Part shown: in pieces, positions 1-13,979 of the stretch | Numbering within the stretch: position 1 is the stretch's first letter | Layout: the number at the start of each line of letters is the position of its first letter | Assembly (NCBI GenBank): GCA_026874595.1 | Contig: CM049318.1 | Coordinates: 20,931,456 to 20,995,455, forward strand | Direction of reading: 5' to 3' | Length of the DNA stretch: 64,000 nt | Source: Sipunculus nudus | Taxonomy: Eukaryota; Annelida; Sipuncula; Golfingiida; Sipunculidae | Translations under genes and position numbers: made by a program | Notes under the pieces: generated by a model | Seen by the model: only the letters and a program-made list of their open reading frames with translations | What the model was told of the DNA's origin: nothing | The model's database searches: none

Positions 1-3000
1 GGATTTGCCATGAAGAATCAGTTAGATTTTGGTTTTGATTTAAATTGGCACATGTATGGCATCCTGGAACGACATCAGGGAATATTCACAAATGTACAGT
101 CACTTATGCACGTGTGAACCTAGGAATATTGGCAAATAAGTGAAAGGCCGAGGCTTACATTTATTAGAATGCAGATTTCTAGTTTAATTTCACTGCTGCT
201 AAAACAATGTTTTCTTATACTCATGACAATGAACCTCTTTTCATTGGATTAAGTCCTTAAGCAGTGAGAATCTTGATGTCAGCGTGGTACTTCGTTTTGA
301 TAAACAATAGATACACAGTTTGTACATGATGGGATAAATAAGGCTTCTCAAGTGGGTCCTGAAATGTGTACTTAAGCCTCTTGGCAGAATAAGATGTGGA
401 TCGGAAGCCACAATTAATATCAGTTCCTGGGAAATTAGCCGGTAAACAGGCACTGCTTGGTACCTGACTGATAGAGGGGGAATCATCGTACCCGGGGCTC
501 GCCAAAATATGTGGCTGTGTCGGTATGTTGATAAAGAGGAACACGCTTTAAACTGTGGTACAGAGAATGATAATAGGCTCCACTGTCAGGCATATTTGTG
601 CAATAGTGACCCGGGAACTATCTAGCAAATATATGAAGTCATTATTTTTATAATTATGTGGATAATTACTGATAGTTCTATTTCACAGCAGTTACAGCTG
701 TGCTTTGCTGCAAGGGATGCAAAATGGTTTAATAGTCACTGTATGTTGTAGACCCTTATGGCTCGGAATAGGTTTTGAGATGGATCTAGGTTATATTGTC
801 ATGATTATTATATAATCACCATTATTAAGCCACATTAACAAAGTTTTAGGGAGAGTTTCTCATCGTGTGTTTGAGGACAGATGCACACATTTCTCATAAA
901 CAACTGCCATGTCTTTATAGAACGTGGTCTGTAGTTCAGATATATAGGAAATTATTTCTGCATTGCTCATAAGACCATGGGCAGAGATTAGAGGCGGGGG
1001 GGGGGGGGGGGGGGGTTAGCTCATGAAAGAGAGTGAGATAGATAGATAGTTAGATAGAGTAAACAATTATGAGAAAAGCATAATACTTGAGTGTAGAAAC
1101 TCCTGTGTTTAGCAGCACATACATATAAGTTCATATTATACGGGTGAATGAGGGGTATGGGGGTGTAGATGAAGTAATCCATTCTCCACATGTTTTGTTA
1201 GTGAGAGATAGCTGTAGTTGTCTGTGATTGATGTGGTGAGGCTGTGTGTGTACATCAACATTTGACCAAGGTCAAGGAGTACATTCATCACTAGCGGATT
1301 AACATGTGTTTCTGCTCACTGTGTTTTCTCCTCAGCAGATGACTCATCTGATAACCCTGGACCTTCTGTAGCACCCTACCCCTCCCACACACGCATACAC
1401 ACATCCACTGCAACAGTACTGGAGGACATTTAGTAATGTTTTGTTTGTAAAAGATCTTTTACTTTCATTCAATTTCACAGCTGCAATTATGACCCCTTAA
1501 ATTGATTCATGAAGGGACATAGTCGCTTTCCATTATTGTTCCTTTCACAGATAGGATGCTGTCATCAGGTGACTGCTGGACAAACTTTTTGAAAAACTCA
1601 CCTGTCAGGTGAGATGACCAGTGTGGTAATCTTACTGTAATTTGCAGATGAAGGTATGGTCATCTTTTTTTACACAGCGTTCCTCCAGCGTCTACATGGA
1701 AGATACCACCTCTTTACAGATAAAGTCCAATTCCTTGGAATACTTTCCTGTCATTTTTCTGTGCACCTTATTGAATCCTGACCTTGTAAAAATTTTGAAA
1801 CAATTATGGGGGGCTGCCATTTTTCAGACAAACTATGAGAATTGAAGGTACACCACAAGTTGTATAAATGACTGCTTAACTGTGCATAGTCACAAATGTG
1901 GATTATTCTAAAAAAATATTTATGTGATTTCAACCCTTCTATGATCACAGATTTCTACCAAAGCCGCCATGAAGCCAACACCAGTGTAGCATACACTTAA
2001 ATGATGTATATACTTAATATTCTGCAGGAAGGCCACCTCAGGTTGACCTTATGGCCTGGTGCTGGTGTAGGGGTCAGTGATGTTAGGTAATATAAGATTA
2101 TTCCAGGAAAGTGATCCTTATGTTTATAAGGTATGGAGCTCCTGAGACAGCTCTTAGCTGAGTGTGGGGTTTCTAAACAGCAGGCGACCCAGTCAACCAG
2201 TACAGCTAATTACCTGCTGAGGTTCAGGATGTATAGTTATGGTATAGTATAGGTAGTATAGGCTGCATAGCCATTGGGTCTATTTAATGTATACGCCATT
2301 TATATGCACCAGTATTTGACCATGATTACAGTGTATTAATGGTCACTGCGTTCAGGTTGATAATTCTGTATTCATGCTACGAAACCTTGAATGTACTACA
2401 AAGGCCACCCTAAAGCCCTATATTAATGACAACACAAATCAAGTCTGTGCACTTGTATTGAAATGTGGTGCAAAATATCCAGTTCCAACTCTTTATGTAA
2501 TAGCTTACGTATATCACAAACGTGTCTGTAGGATACTTTTTAAAATTTAAACATCATCATTTGGTTACAGTGGATGCTCTTAAATTATCAAAACAGATGT
2601 TATATCGCATTGGAACTTGGTACCCATACAGATTTCATCAGATTTTAATCAAAAGCTAAAACTTTTTGCTAAATTATAGGTCTTCTGATTGTTTTGTTTT
2701 TCAAAATTTGGTTATTTAGGGAACTAAATATATCAGAATTTGAAGTATTCATCATGTGCAAGTGATCGCAGAGACAAATAGAGGGCATGTCTGTGTTTTA
2801 AATCAGGCAGCACGTCTCTCATGGCTTAGTTTCCATCAAAATATGCGTAGATCTGCTTTTTCTAGCACACTTGTGTCAGCAGACAAACATCTCTTATAAT
2901 AGAAACAGACAGTCTTGTTGAGAGGATTATGGGGCGGTGTAGTCATAACACAGAGGGAGACTTTCAGTGATTCAGGGCAGAGTTTTTATGCACAAAGATT

Positions 3001-6000
3001 AGGTAACTAGAAATTTTTTGTTTTTCATACATTCAGCAACTTAATAAAATATTCAAATGTATAATTAAGCTTATGAATAATTTTATTATTATATGAGCAG
3101 TTTCTTGATCTTGTCGCATGTTTTACAGTTGTACCAAATTTCTCCACCAGATGCTTTTGGTAGTGGCTGTTCATTTACCGGTAGATAAGGCTCAAGACAG
3201 AAATACAAGTTGACAGTACAGTATCAACATCTGTATTCAGATCAAATATATTCCACTCCTTTTTGCCATAGAGCAGATTCTCAAAAAAAAGTGTGTATAT
3301 CTTTTTGGGGTATGAAGGGATCATAATACAGATCTTTCTTCTAATTAATAGGCAGAGGAAGGAAGAAAAGGGCGCTTACACAGAATATATTAACTTAATA
3401 TCAAGAGATCTCTTTCTCAGACTCATTACTAGTATATTATGCTGAACTGACAGTGACATTGAATATGAGAGGTATGGTTCCCATGCACTTTACACAAAAT
3501 TGACCTGATGACCTTTGATCTGACCTGGCTAATTAGCATTCATGAGAGATAACCAATCCCAGGGCTGTGTGTGAGTCAGCACCCCTGATGGGTGAAATCA
3601 AGCAGGGTAGTGTTTGATTTGTGAGACCCCCTGAGGTCAGAGGTCACTCAGGGCGTAGTGATGATTGATATATTGTATATATATGTGGCAAAATGGCACA
3701 CCAGGGTGTCAGACAAATAAGTTGTCCACCAAAGATGCCAGTTTTCACGGTGACCAATAATTAGTCAAATAAGATTATTGTATTTGACTTCCTGTTTAGG
3801 TTTGTAATTACAATGTCAGGAATGCTCATGGACCATATATAGAATCATTTTGGAAATAGATATATGCAGTGACAGTATTTCAAGGTCAGCATTACAAATG
3901 TAAACACCAAATGAAGGCTATTTACTCAGTTCCAGTTTTTGGGCCATTTAACCTGTCAGCAATTTCTTCAGTTCACACAGTTCTGTATATGGTTGTGGTT
4001 GATAGAACAAATGTTCATTCACCTGTGTCTGTTGCTGTACATATATCATGCACAGATGTAATTTATGTCATTCGTAGATGAATTGTTTTACAGTTTTCCC
4101 AAATATATAAGTGTTCATGTTCAGTATTTATTTACTAGCATTAGAACCACATGTTAACAACAACTGTTTATTTTTAGTCAGGTATTAATGGATACAAACA
4201 GTTTCTGAGCACATGCTGTTTGCAGTTTTTTTTTGTACAAGGTTTCAGAGTAAAAAAAAAGATAACCCTAGGCTGGATCAGGTTTGTATACCATCATGAG
4301 TAGTACATTGAGAGCAGCCAATGCCAGCCATACCATGGGGGCCCTGACAATTCACAGCTATATTCATATAAGAGCATATTAGGTCAGCTTACAAGTGTCC
4401 TTGTAATGCAGGGATAAAGGCTTTGCAAGCACGGTGCAATCAATGGTGGGTGGACTATGCTCTGGTAACAAGAAGTAGATCTCTTCCATGTACCTGTGTA
4501 CAGGAACGCTGAGGGGGGTAGATTGAGGTCACAGGTACGCAGCCGTCACTGATAACAAGACGCTAGAAGTAACAATACTCTTAGCACCGAACCCATAACG
4601 GTCACTTTTGTGTGGGGTTTACCATGTCAGGGAAAGTTTCAGTATCTCCATGGATTAAACATATCGTCATCATGGATACCAGGTATAGTGATTTTGTATT
4701 ATATAATATACACCCTACTTAGGGAAAATTGTATGTTACAGAATATCCCAAGCTGGGTGACAGTGATGTTTATTATCAGTATGTATTACACAATACATGA
4801 TTCTTTGTATTTAGATCATATATAGGGGTCAAGGAGTACACATGCATGTCATGATAAACATGATAGCTTTGTGTGTTTCGTGCAACTACCCAAGCATGAA
4901 GATGCATAGATTTTATAGCACTGTATACTCTGTTACACTGTGAATGTGTGTGAATAAACTGATCAATAGATGAGATAGTACTATATATCAATAACCTTCT
5001 AGTATAATATATTTGTTATATTCGTGTATCACATGACTGTTGTATGTGAGAATTTGTGTATGATTCTGTGTTTTATCACCATTGTATGCTTTTAAAGTAA
5101 ATTTTTAACCTATTTCATTTTAATGCATCATTGTGGAAGAAAAAATTGAAAAAGGGTTTTGAAATAGGGAAATTTTGATAATAGGCTTGAAATGGCCATG
5201 AACAGAAACAGTACTTCATCATATAAAGCCATGGGAAGTAGTTCATATTATATTTTGTCAATTATCTGAGAGCATAAGAATTTACCTCTTGCAATGCGTA
5301 CAGTAACATGATCTCTCATATGGTACATATCTTCAAGTTTGCACTGTTAAGTACTGTAATAGATAAATTTTTCCTTATGCATATGACACTGGAACTGTAA
5401 TAGAATATGCAATAAAAAACAAATGATACAAGTTTTTATGTGATTACAATTTACGCAGATGATTAAGTCTACATCACACATCATTTACAATTTCAACAGG
5501 TTGAAACAGGGGCAGATTTAGAGGGGGTATGTGGCCCCTCTTTTTCAACAGAAAAATTTGTGAAGTAGAAAGATATATGCTTATTAACCAAAAAAACACC
5601 TTATTTTGTGGCTGGTGCCGGTTTCTTCCCTATATTACAACATTGGAGAGTTATGTATAAACTTCTAGCACTCCTCGCATAATAATTTACCTGTTCCAGG
5701 GAGTCCTGCCCCTTTCTAAGATCCCCTGTCCCATGCACATTTCTAGCTTTCTCCAAGAGAGATTTATACTTCCTGTGCAGCCACTGGTACATGCAGCTAG
5801 GGACCTATGGTACAGTATGGGTGTGACTGTGACTGTGAGGCAGGGTGGTGGTTATCCTCAGATCTGAGTCCAAGTCAAACACAGAGGGAGGGAGTGACCT
5901 GTTAATAAGTGATAAGTGGCCGGTGTCTGTTTAGTCTGCTGGGACAAGGAGATAAGGTGACAGTGTAGGAATACTGCCCTGTGTGTGGGGGACTGATACC

Positions 6001-7640
6001 CCACCCCCTTCAACCAGGCTGTGGTATACTGTAATTAGCTTAGCTGTCATACTTAGCTGAACTTTGCATACTTACTGAATGAGTTCACCTAAACATGGGG
6101 GTTATGTCTCCTTTGGTTATTGGTCTCATGACAATACAGCACTGGGTCAGGACCCCCCCCCCCCCACCATCACCACCACAAAGGGTAAGTGAAAAAAAAA
6201 TAGGTGTAATAAATTTTCAACAAGGTGACCTGAAGCTCGCACCGAAGCTGTATGGTAGGGTCCATAATTTTTTAAAAGATCCTCAAAAGTCTTATCTCTG
6301 CAGGTAGCCTATAAACCCTGTTTGACTTTAACAGATGACATTAAATAAATATTTATTACATCAGCTTGAATGATGGTTCTTTAATAAGTTCTTTTTAATT
6401 ATGATTATAATATCATTGAATAGTAACACACAAACGTATATATGTGTATATATACATATTTGGTACTTTAATCCAGACACAGGCGAACTTGTGTACAATG
6501 TAAGTTCATAGAATCATGTATTATGCAGTCATACATACAGGCAGTGGAACATATTTACTAACATTGATATTTCACATATGTTTGTAAGGGCCTGTTTGCA
6601 TGATATTTAAGGTAACATTGTATGACTTGTGTGTTATTTTCTCTATGCTGAGGAATGTTGGGCGTGACCAGGGCTGTATTAAGCGTGATATTTTTCACCA
6701 GGTAGGCTATTCTGTTGTAATAATCTTCTAACTGCTACTACAGCTGGCTGGGGCAGACACTGAGTTGTTTGATCTTTTTGCGAGATTTCCTGCTTTGTAA
6801 CTCTAGCTGAAACAAATGGTGTTTTCAGCTTCCGCATTCAAGCTAGGTGTGGTCTCAACAGAATGTGTTGTAATAAAATATTTATTACAAAATATCTCCT
6901 GTTCCTATTGTTATTATATACCTTATCATCACCTGCAATCACACCATTTGTGCCTAAGAAGCACTTGTATTTTTAGTTTGTCATTCAAGGGCAAATGAAA
7001 TTGCAGTTGAGGTCAGAGGTCAAGGACATTTATTTAGGTGAAAGGCCAAAGGTCATCTTAAGGGTATTTGAGGCCAGTATCTATCTAGCTTTATCTTATT
7101 AAGATTTAGGTTGCATGTTTTACGGTTAGTTTTAAAACATGTGCAATTTGTTTATATCAAGAAGTCATCCTTTATGACCTGATGTTAAGATCTTAAAGAG
7201 CAATCCCCTGCGATATCCTAGCTTAACATTATCTGACCCAATGGTGTCATTGAGTATGAGTTGATGAAAGGATTTTGAAAGTGATCTTAAAAATATTACT
7301 AATATTATATAACTGGTATTTTTAAGGATCTATTAAGGATCTAAAATGAATACCACTAGCCAAATGTGTCAGTCTTTGAGGTCATGCTTATTTCAGTTTT
7401 GTCATACAATTGTGTTGTTGCACATTAATATTGTGTACAAGCAAAAGATATTTATGAAAGGGAACATATTGAAGTTTTGAGAATACATTTGCAAGAACAC
7501 TTGAGATGGTAGTAACAGTTCTTTTGACAGATATATTTCATTCAGGTTTTATACTTGGGGGGAAATTAGTTAGGCAAACACACAGCAGTGACATAATGTC
7601 ATAATATAAAAAAAAATGTGAAAATGACTGAATAATCACG
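1..7640. other. Non-coding stretch, no gene seen
   Basis: AT-rich sequence with stop codons in all frames at short intervals. I saw no exon with conserved protein similarity on either strand. Only simple repeats stand out: a run of 20 G at 996-1015, GATA-type repeats near 1037-1057, and a C run at 6152-6166. It is probably intron or 5' flank of the RhoGAP gene further right, because that gene's PDZ exon at 23290 needs coding exons upstream. Confidence 0.5.
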
Positions 7641-7654
7641 GCATGCTACTTATT

Positions 7655-7870
7655 GTCAAGGAGGTTATGTTTTATTCTCCTTTAGGGTGTTTGTTAGCAG
7701 GATTTTGCAAACACTACTCATCTGATTTTCATGAGTCTTTGTGGAAGGTTGGAAGACTGAACAGGGAACAGACCATTAAATTGAGGTGCAGATCCAGATA
7801 AAGGAGTAAATCCAGTTTGATTGTTTGCTTTGGCAGAGGTATTGGTGGAGGTATGCGCTCTACAGGATAC
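7655..7870 (+). repeat. Dispersed 'AAGGAGGTTATG' repeat fragment
   Basis: Begins with AAGGAGGTTATGTTTT and runs through a block on the pattern 'gttagcaggattttgcaaac', ending near 'gaggtatgcgctctac'. This phrase set is familiar to me as an interspersed repeat common in marine invertebrate genomes, but I could not run a search. A second, truncated start (AAGGAGGTTACGTTTTTGC) lies at 10301-10320, which supports a dispersed family. No coding capacity is visible. Confidence 0.55.
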
Positions 7871-7956
7871 CATCTAGGTGACAATGTGTACTTTGGACTA
7901 CTTCATATGATGCTGTATTGCCTTTTAAAAGTCTTTTTTATCCCAGTCTGATAAAT

Positions 7957-8027
7957 TCTCATACCCAGACATGCTGTAGCCTCTCATACCCAGACAGCCT
8001 GGAAGCTCTCATACCCAGCCATGCCGC
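7957..8027 (+). repeat. Short tandem repeat, about 25-bp unit, three copies
   Basis: Three consecutive diverged copies of a unit containing CTCATACCCAGACATGC. It is non-coding. Confidence 0.6.
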
Positions 8028-8869
8028 GGGCAGTCTGCTGTATATCTAAGGGTTGCCATAACAAGGGAATATGTTATTATTGGCTCTAGAACATCACTGA
8101 TGTGTTATAGCGCAGGGTATGATGATGGGTGCCAAGGTTATAATGCCTTAGACAGTGTTTTGTGGATACTCTTATTGTGGTGATGCTAAATATAGGTATT
8201 CACTATCACTTATTTGAAAGAAAAATGGATTTCTTCCAAAGATGAGTTTAGAGCTTACAAAGGATACATCATTCAACCTTTTATATACAGGTGCAGTTTA
8301 TCTCTATTTTTTTTACACTGGGACAAGAGATGAAATCAGTCGTAAAATTTCACCTTTATCAGTGGTGCTAGCTGGATTTACCACCATACTGAGGTAAAAT
8401 ATAAAAAAAGACAGATAAATGATAAGAAAAATTAAGATTATCTTTTTTATCTTAGAACCTTTAGTCCACGGAAATATTAAAATAACATGTTCACTCAGTG
8501 TCTACTTACAATACTGATGCATCAAATATTGTGTGTATTTTAAAATTCATGCCATTGCTTTCTATACAAATAATGACAATTTTTATAAAGTTCTATTATC
8601 TAATCATCAAAAATGAGCAAATCACCAGTATAATATTGTAGCCTTCACTATTCCAGTGAGCATACTTCTGTAAGACATTGCTTACAGGCATTTCATTTGT
8701 GCTGTAAGCATCAATATTAACATACATTTTGTGTTAATCTTAATTCAAGATTGATAGTTTAAACAATGTAAATTCTTTTGTATATCTGCCACTATTGCAT
8801 GAAGAATTTCCACGTGTTCCAACTTCCCATGGCTCCTTGTACAGTTGTGAAGATTTTGCATGCATAATG

Positions 8870-9210
8870 TGGAGCGTGGTGGAGTAATGGTTAGTGCGCT
8901 GGACTTGTGACCGCAAGGTTGTGGGTTTGTGTCCCTGTCTGACCACTATCTGCGCTCAGACTCCTAGCCAAAGTCTTAACCACAAGCATGTGCTCTCTTC
9001 ACCTGGGAGTGAATGGGTACTGGTCAAACATGCGCCTTCTAGCACCATGTGTGACTGCTTGGTGTATGCTCCCCAGGGAGCCGAGAAAAGCTACAAGAAT
9101 GAACAGGCTGAAAGACCAGGAAGGCAAAGCGTAAAATTAAGTCGGATGAGACTGACATCGTCGGTGATATCAGACTATAAACCCCCACCTTTACCTTTAT
9201 ATAAGGTAAT
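8870..9210 (+). mobile_element. tRNA-derived SINE, copy 1
   Basis: The head resembles a tRNA gene. An A-box-like stretch (GTGGAGTAATGG, about 8879-8890) is followed about 35 bp later by a B-box-like stretch (GGTTGTGGGTTTGTGTCCC). The body contains GAATGAACAGGCTGAAAGACC and the tail ends in CTTTACCTTT. A second copy with the same head, body and tail lies at 21490-21670, which establishes this as a dispersed family. The 114-codon open frame across it is a by-product of the SINE, not a gene. Such SINEs are transcribed by RNA polymerase III and moved by LINE machinery; this copy's activity is unknown. Confidence 0.8.
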
Positions 9211-10017
9211 TTTTATGTTAACCCCCGAGGAACACTAAAGAAGTGAAATTTGCAAATATTTAACCTGGTGAATATTAAGCCAGCCTTAGTGATCATACCA
9301 GGTGGGATAATCCACTGCTATCCACGAAGTAAATGATTGCTTTGTCATTCACTGATTAAAAAAAACTTACATTGCAGAGAATTATGGGTAATGGGCGTGC
9401 ATTAATAAGGGGAGTATATTAAATAGGGTTTCATTGAACACCTGTGTGCACCCAGTAACAGTCTTACATATTTCTCTGATTGGGGGTACCCCCCTCACTT
9501 GTCTCTCTCACCTGACACAGGTAAGAAAGTTCACAGAGTCTCGTGCTTTCTACCTGTGAGGAATGCTGGGAGTTTTTGCGCAGTCTGCAGCTATCTGTAG
9601 AGGACTGTTTATCCATGTGCATACTCAAGTTATGTGGACCTACGGTCCATAAATCTTCTTGCTTGGCATTTTAGCAGGGTTACACAGTAAGATACAGTTT
9701 GTTGATGGACTGTGGCAGGTTGGCTGTGTGGTTCTCAAGAGTTTTGAAGCTACACTTTAGCTATTGTTATCAAGTTTCTTTGCTCTCATTGTTATCAAGG
9801 AACTTGTTTTTAAACACTGCACTTATCATTCGTTTATCACAACAGCCTAGCAGAACTTATCATCTCTACATTACCAGTGTCATACCTGTAGTCAGACCAT
9901 TAGCTGTGTTTTAATCGTAAATAAATCTGATTTAGTTGGTTTTGAATTGAGCAGTCTTCACCTGCTTTCACTGTTTGTCTGCACAAAGGATCTCAGTATA
10001 ATATTTTAATATGTTAC
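9211..10017. other. Non-coding stretch, nothing recognised
   Basis: Unique-looking AT-rich sequence between a SINE and an ATC-rich microsatellite. No exon or RNA gene is supported. Confidence 0.5.
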
Positions 10018-10180
10018 ATCATCATTATCATCAACCTTTATCATCATCGTCATTATCAACAGCAGTGTTATATGTTACATCATCATCAGCATCCTCCTCT
10101 TGTTCATCATCATCATCATCATCAATCTCTGTGTTACATCTTATATCATCATCATCATCAACATCATTTCATCATCATAA
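10018..10180 (+). repeat. Imperfect (ATC)n microsatellite
   Basis: Many uninterrupted and interrupted runs of TCA/ATC, for example at 10108-10122 and 10147-10161. They produce an artefactual serine-rich reading frame that I do not consider a gene. Confidence 0.9.
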
Positions 10181-10428
10181 CATGAACATCAACCTGAATG
10201 TTATATGTTATGTATTATCATTATTATTCATCATTATGCCAGTGTGTCTCCCTGCAGTATACTTTCAGTCTGTCATTGAGGGTCCCATAGTTACCTTCAC
10301 CAAGGAGGTTACGTTTTTGCCGGTGTCTCTTTGTTGATTCATTTGTCAGATTTTCAGGATCTCCTGTCATACATGTATTAATACTTCATTGATGATCAGA
10401 AGCTGTGCCCATGCTGTTAACTGATATA

Positions 10429-11610
10429 CCGTAAAATATGTGAAATTTCATACCTCGATGAATTTCGTACACGGTCTTTCTTCAGTAACCATAATTATTA
10501 AAATGACATGTTAAATTTCGAACTGCCGATGGTCTGTTACGCCATATTTGACGTTAGCAGGACTGCCGTGAATGTAACACTGACGTAACCTCACCCTGTT
10601 ATCTGGTTTTGAACCGGTCCGATCGATGTGAATGCCATGCTATTGATAATTAATATGAATTATATCTACATCATATAGAATGTAATTTTATTAAAAAAAA
10701 GGTTTTTGTTTCAGCAACAATAGAAAAAACTTAAAATATCTCTAATGTGAGTTGCTTAATTGTCCGGGATGCGAGCGACACGCCATGAATAACTGACAGA
10801 CGTCCATGAAGTTTGACGGAGGTTGGAAATTGGATAATCAGGATTAACTCCGTAAATGATCTCAAGACCACTAGCTTTACGTGCACCGTAAAGGGGAATT
10901 TCCGTGTGTAAGCCAGGTTCAAATTGGTCTCTTTCAAGCAAGCTCACTGCTCCGGTGTATGTAATTTCAAAGTTTGAAAATTAATGCTAATTTCCATTAA
11001 AACATTTACAATAAATATCTTGAATGTCACACCAGAACTACTCAGTTTCGAGTACTCGGGTACCGTATCACCCAACAATCAAGTCACACGAGATCAAACG
11101 GTACATCAAAGCGCTGGCAGACGTTCATGAAGTTTAACGGAGGTTGAATATTTGATATTGGAAAATCAGGATCGATTAACTCTTTAAATGATCTAAAGAC
11201 CTCTAGCTTTTTGTGCACCATTAGTGGGGATTTCCATGCGTAAGCCACCTGAAAAACGTTCTCTCCGGGCAAAGCCCCGGATGTCAAGCAAGCATGTACG
11301 GGTGTTGAGCTTCATGACAGGATTAAATCCTTCAGATATACTTTTCAGATTCCTTTTCCAAACTGATTTAATATAAAATAAACAACACAAGTATAGAAAA
11401 TAATGTTTTTATTCATGACACTTCATGGTTCACACGAATAAATGCAAAATTGGCGAGTGAATACTTGAGGCTCCTATTATCGCCCACTGCCGACGAGGCA
11501 TCTTAACTTGTCAAGACCATAATTTTAAAACTGCTGAAATCGACTGTTAAATTTCGGACTTCCACAAATTTAATTATTTTTTTCTGTACGAAATTTCACA
11601 GATTTTACGG
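10429..11610. mobile_element. TIR element, about 1.2 kb, TA target duplication
   Basis: The left end CCGTAAAATATGTGAAATTTC (21 bp, first base 10429) is mirrored by the right end GAAATTTCACAGATTTTACGG, ending at 11610. Each end is flanked by TA, consistent with a cut-and-paste transposon using a TA target. Inside are two diverged direct copies of a block (about 10795-10950 and 11115-11280), each with variants of 'acgttcatgaagtttaacggagg' and 'tttccatgcgtaagcca'. No intact transposase is visible, only broken frames on the minus strand, so it is non-autonomous or dead. Confidence 0.75.
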
Positions 11611-11612
11611 TA

Positions 11613-12930
11613 AATGTTATTCCTGATGTATCCAACACTAAGTTTATTAACATATAGTCAGAGGGTTATAATTAAACAGCTAGTCAACAATCACCCTCTA
11701 TTCAGCTGTTTGCTGGACCAAATGACAAAAAGTTTTATCTGAGGTTGGCTGTCATACCAGGAACACTGCATGTAGTATACAAAGATTTAGGACTGAGACA
11801 TCTGAGGCTGTTCACTTGTGTGTACTCCCAAGACTTTCCCTGAACCTTATGAAGTCCTTGTGGGTGTCATCAGCATCTGGACCATCAGTGATGGAGAGCA
11901 TCTCTCTCTTCCTATCTGCAGCTTGGTAGCACATGTGCATATCATAACCCACAACATCTTTGAAAGGCAGCATTATATACGTGTATTTGCCTTTGCTTCA
12001 TAAACAGTAGGGCATTGTTTCTCAAACTTGCACTCTTAGGCTTATAAGTGTTACAACACAGCAGCTGCACTGTATTATGATAGTATTACAGTATTTAATA
12101 TTTACTCTTTGCTACTGCAGTATTCCAGTCAGTATTACTTTATATTATATGTATATTGCATGTTTCCATTGTTTATGGTATGCAGGACATACTCTTTTCT
12201 GCCTTCATTCACAGAAGATCATGTGGGTAAAGATTACTTCAGGCAAGGTTTCTTTGCATTTGAAATAAGGTCATATATTTATTTTAAACTGAGTCACATA
12301 TAAAATAATCATGTGTAATGTATTAAGTTGTATGATGGATTCCCATCAGGTGTATCACATTTTAGCTTCCCTGTGTTCTTTCTTTCTTACCCTGTCTACT
12401 TTCTGACATACTGAGTAAGATTTTACCTTTAGATCTATCCTCATTTACTTGGCTGTAAGCAGTTTGGGCCTCAGACATGGCTCAAGAGAAAAAAAAATGT
12501 CTTACTTCTAAATTTCACCATTGACCAGGTCAGAACTACCACCTGGACCATGACAAAAGAGTACTGACCAGAAAGAATACAATTGTTTGTCTGGAGGTTA
12601 CAGCTGGCAGTCAGCCTTGGGTGGTCAGCTCTGGCTAGGGCTGGCAGTTTGTTATCCTTGCTGCAGCAGCCTCTCAGACATGTCTGATAGCAGCTCCTTC
12701 CGGACCCAATCCTCAAGATACTGACCAGCAGCTCCCTCTATTGGCATATCAGGAAATGTCATGACATACTCTCTCAAGTGTACAGCTAGGCAGCTTAACC
12801 TTTGTGGAACCCCTGGTACATGGTTTACCACTTGGGGATCTGCTTCAGCAGATATTTAGCTAATCACTGTAAGGAGGATGGTTAAGTAGGGGATGTCTGG
12901 TGCTGGAATCTGCTGTGCCTAGAACACAAA
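11613..12930. other. Non-coding stretch, nothing recognised
   Basis: No conserved exon, tRNA or repeat family was recognised between the TIR element and the minisatellite. Confidence 0.5.
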
Positions 12931-13350
12931 TCCCTTTAGACGGGTACACCATGCAGTAATGATCCCCCATCCCTGTAGATGGGTACACCACGCAGTTGTG
13001 CTCCCATATCCCTGTAGACAGGTACACCATGCAGTAATGATCCCCCATCCCTGTAGACAGGTACACCATGCTGTAATGATCCCATATCCTTGTAGACAGG
13101 TACACCATGCTGTAATGATCCCATATCCCTGTAGACAGGTACACCATGCAGTAATGATCCCCAATCCCTGAAGATGGGTACACCATGCAGTTGTGATCCC
13201 CCATCCCTGTAGACAGCTACACATTGCAGTAATGATCCCCAATCCCTGTAGACAGGTACACCATGCACTGATGATCCTCAATCCCTGTAGACAGTTACAC
13301 CATGCAGTAATGATCCCATATCCCTGTAGACAGGTACACCATGCAGTTGT
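12931..13350. repeat. 39-bp minisatellite, about 10.8 copies (locus 1)
   Basis: Unit of the form TAGACAGGTACACCATGCAG followed by TAATGATCCCCCATCCCTG, 39 bp. It is a multiple of three with few stops, so several frames on both strands stay open and encode a 13-residue repeat; these frames are artefacts. The right border carries TGTAGAGCCAATGATTTTC (13348-13366), which reappears inverted at the left border of locus 2. The array therefore belongs to a dispersed element with an internal tandem core, similar in layout to bivalve 'pearl'-type elements. Confidence 0.9.
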
Positions 13351-13979
13351 AGAGCCAATGATTTTCTGTTTCAAAAACAAGGCTTTTCCATTTCATTCAT
13401 CACCAAATTCCGTTTTGTATTCCTGGGAGCCAGATCAATTATTTTTGCGGACAAGATAGTTTATTTTACTGTTTTAAAATCATATAAAAAGATATAAATA
13501 TATGTCAAGTCTTAATGTAACTTGTAATGCACATTTTTATACTACTGTGTACAGATCTAATGGAATGGGAAAAACATTGTGTATGTAAAATTTCATTTGT
13601 TACTAAAAATTCAGTTCAAGCCAAATGCAGATTTTATTACCAGTACCTTAGCTGAGACTGTAACAGGAACAATTATTGTATAGTCTGATCATTCATTATT
13701 CTTATAAAAATAAAGATGGAAAAAACAGTTCATATATAATCTTTTAATGTGACATGTTACATTGTGACAAGAATGTGATATTCAAGTTAGGCCCTACTGT
13801 TTAGTGTATTCAGAACTGCTAATTTAGCTTTCCAATTCTGACCCTCTGAATTCACAGGTAACATTTAAAAAATTAATTATTACAACAGTAATTATTACGT
13901 GTCGGTGCATTCCTGCACATGTTAAACGCATTTCATTAATCAGCAAGTAGAAAAAAAATGAAACATCATCATTCTTTTT
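13351..13979. repeat. Probable flank of the minisatellite element
   Basis: The stretch around 13520-13565 (TGTAATGCACATTTTTATAC) resembles 17998-18040 beyond minisatellite locus 2. It is likely part of the same repeat family. No gene is visible. Confidence 0.4.

Noticed and set aside
8894-9238. 114-codon open frame
   Set aside because: It lies entirely in a tRNA-derived SINE with a second genomic copy at 21490.
10011-10337. Serine-rich 108-codon frame
   Set aside because: Translation of an ATC microsatellite and a truncated interspersed repeat.
12931-13350. CRISPR-like regular array
   Set aside because: Contiguous 39-bp tandem units without unique spacers, in an animal genome.
12860-13459. 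Several overlapping open frames on both strands encoding 13-residue repeats
   Set aside because: They arise because the 39-bp minisatellite is a multiple of three with few stops. All frames are open at once and no protein family is recognised.
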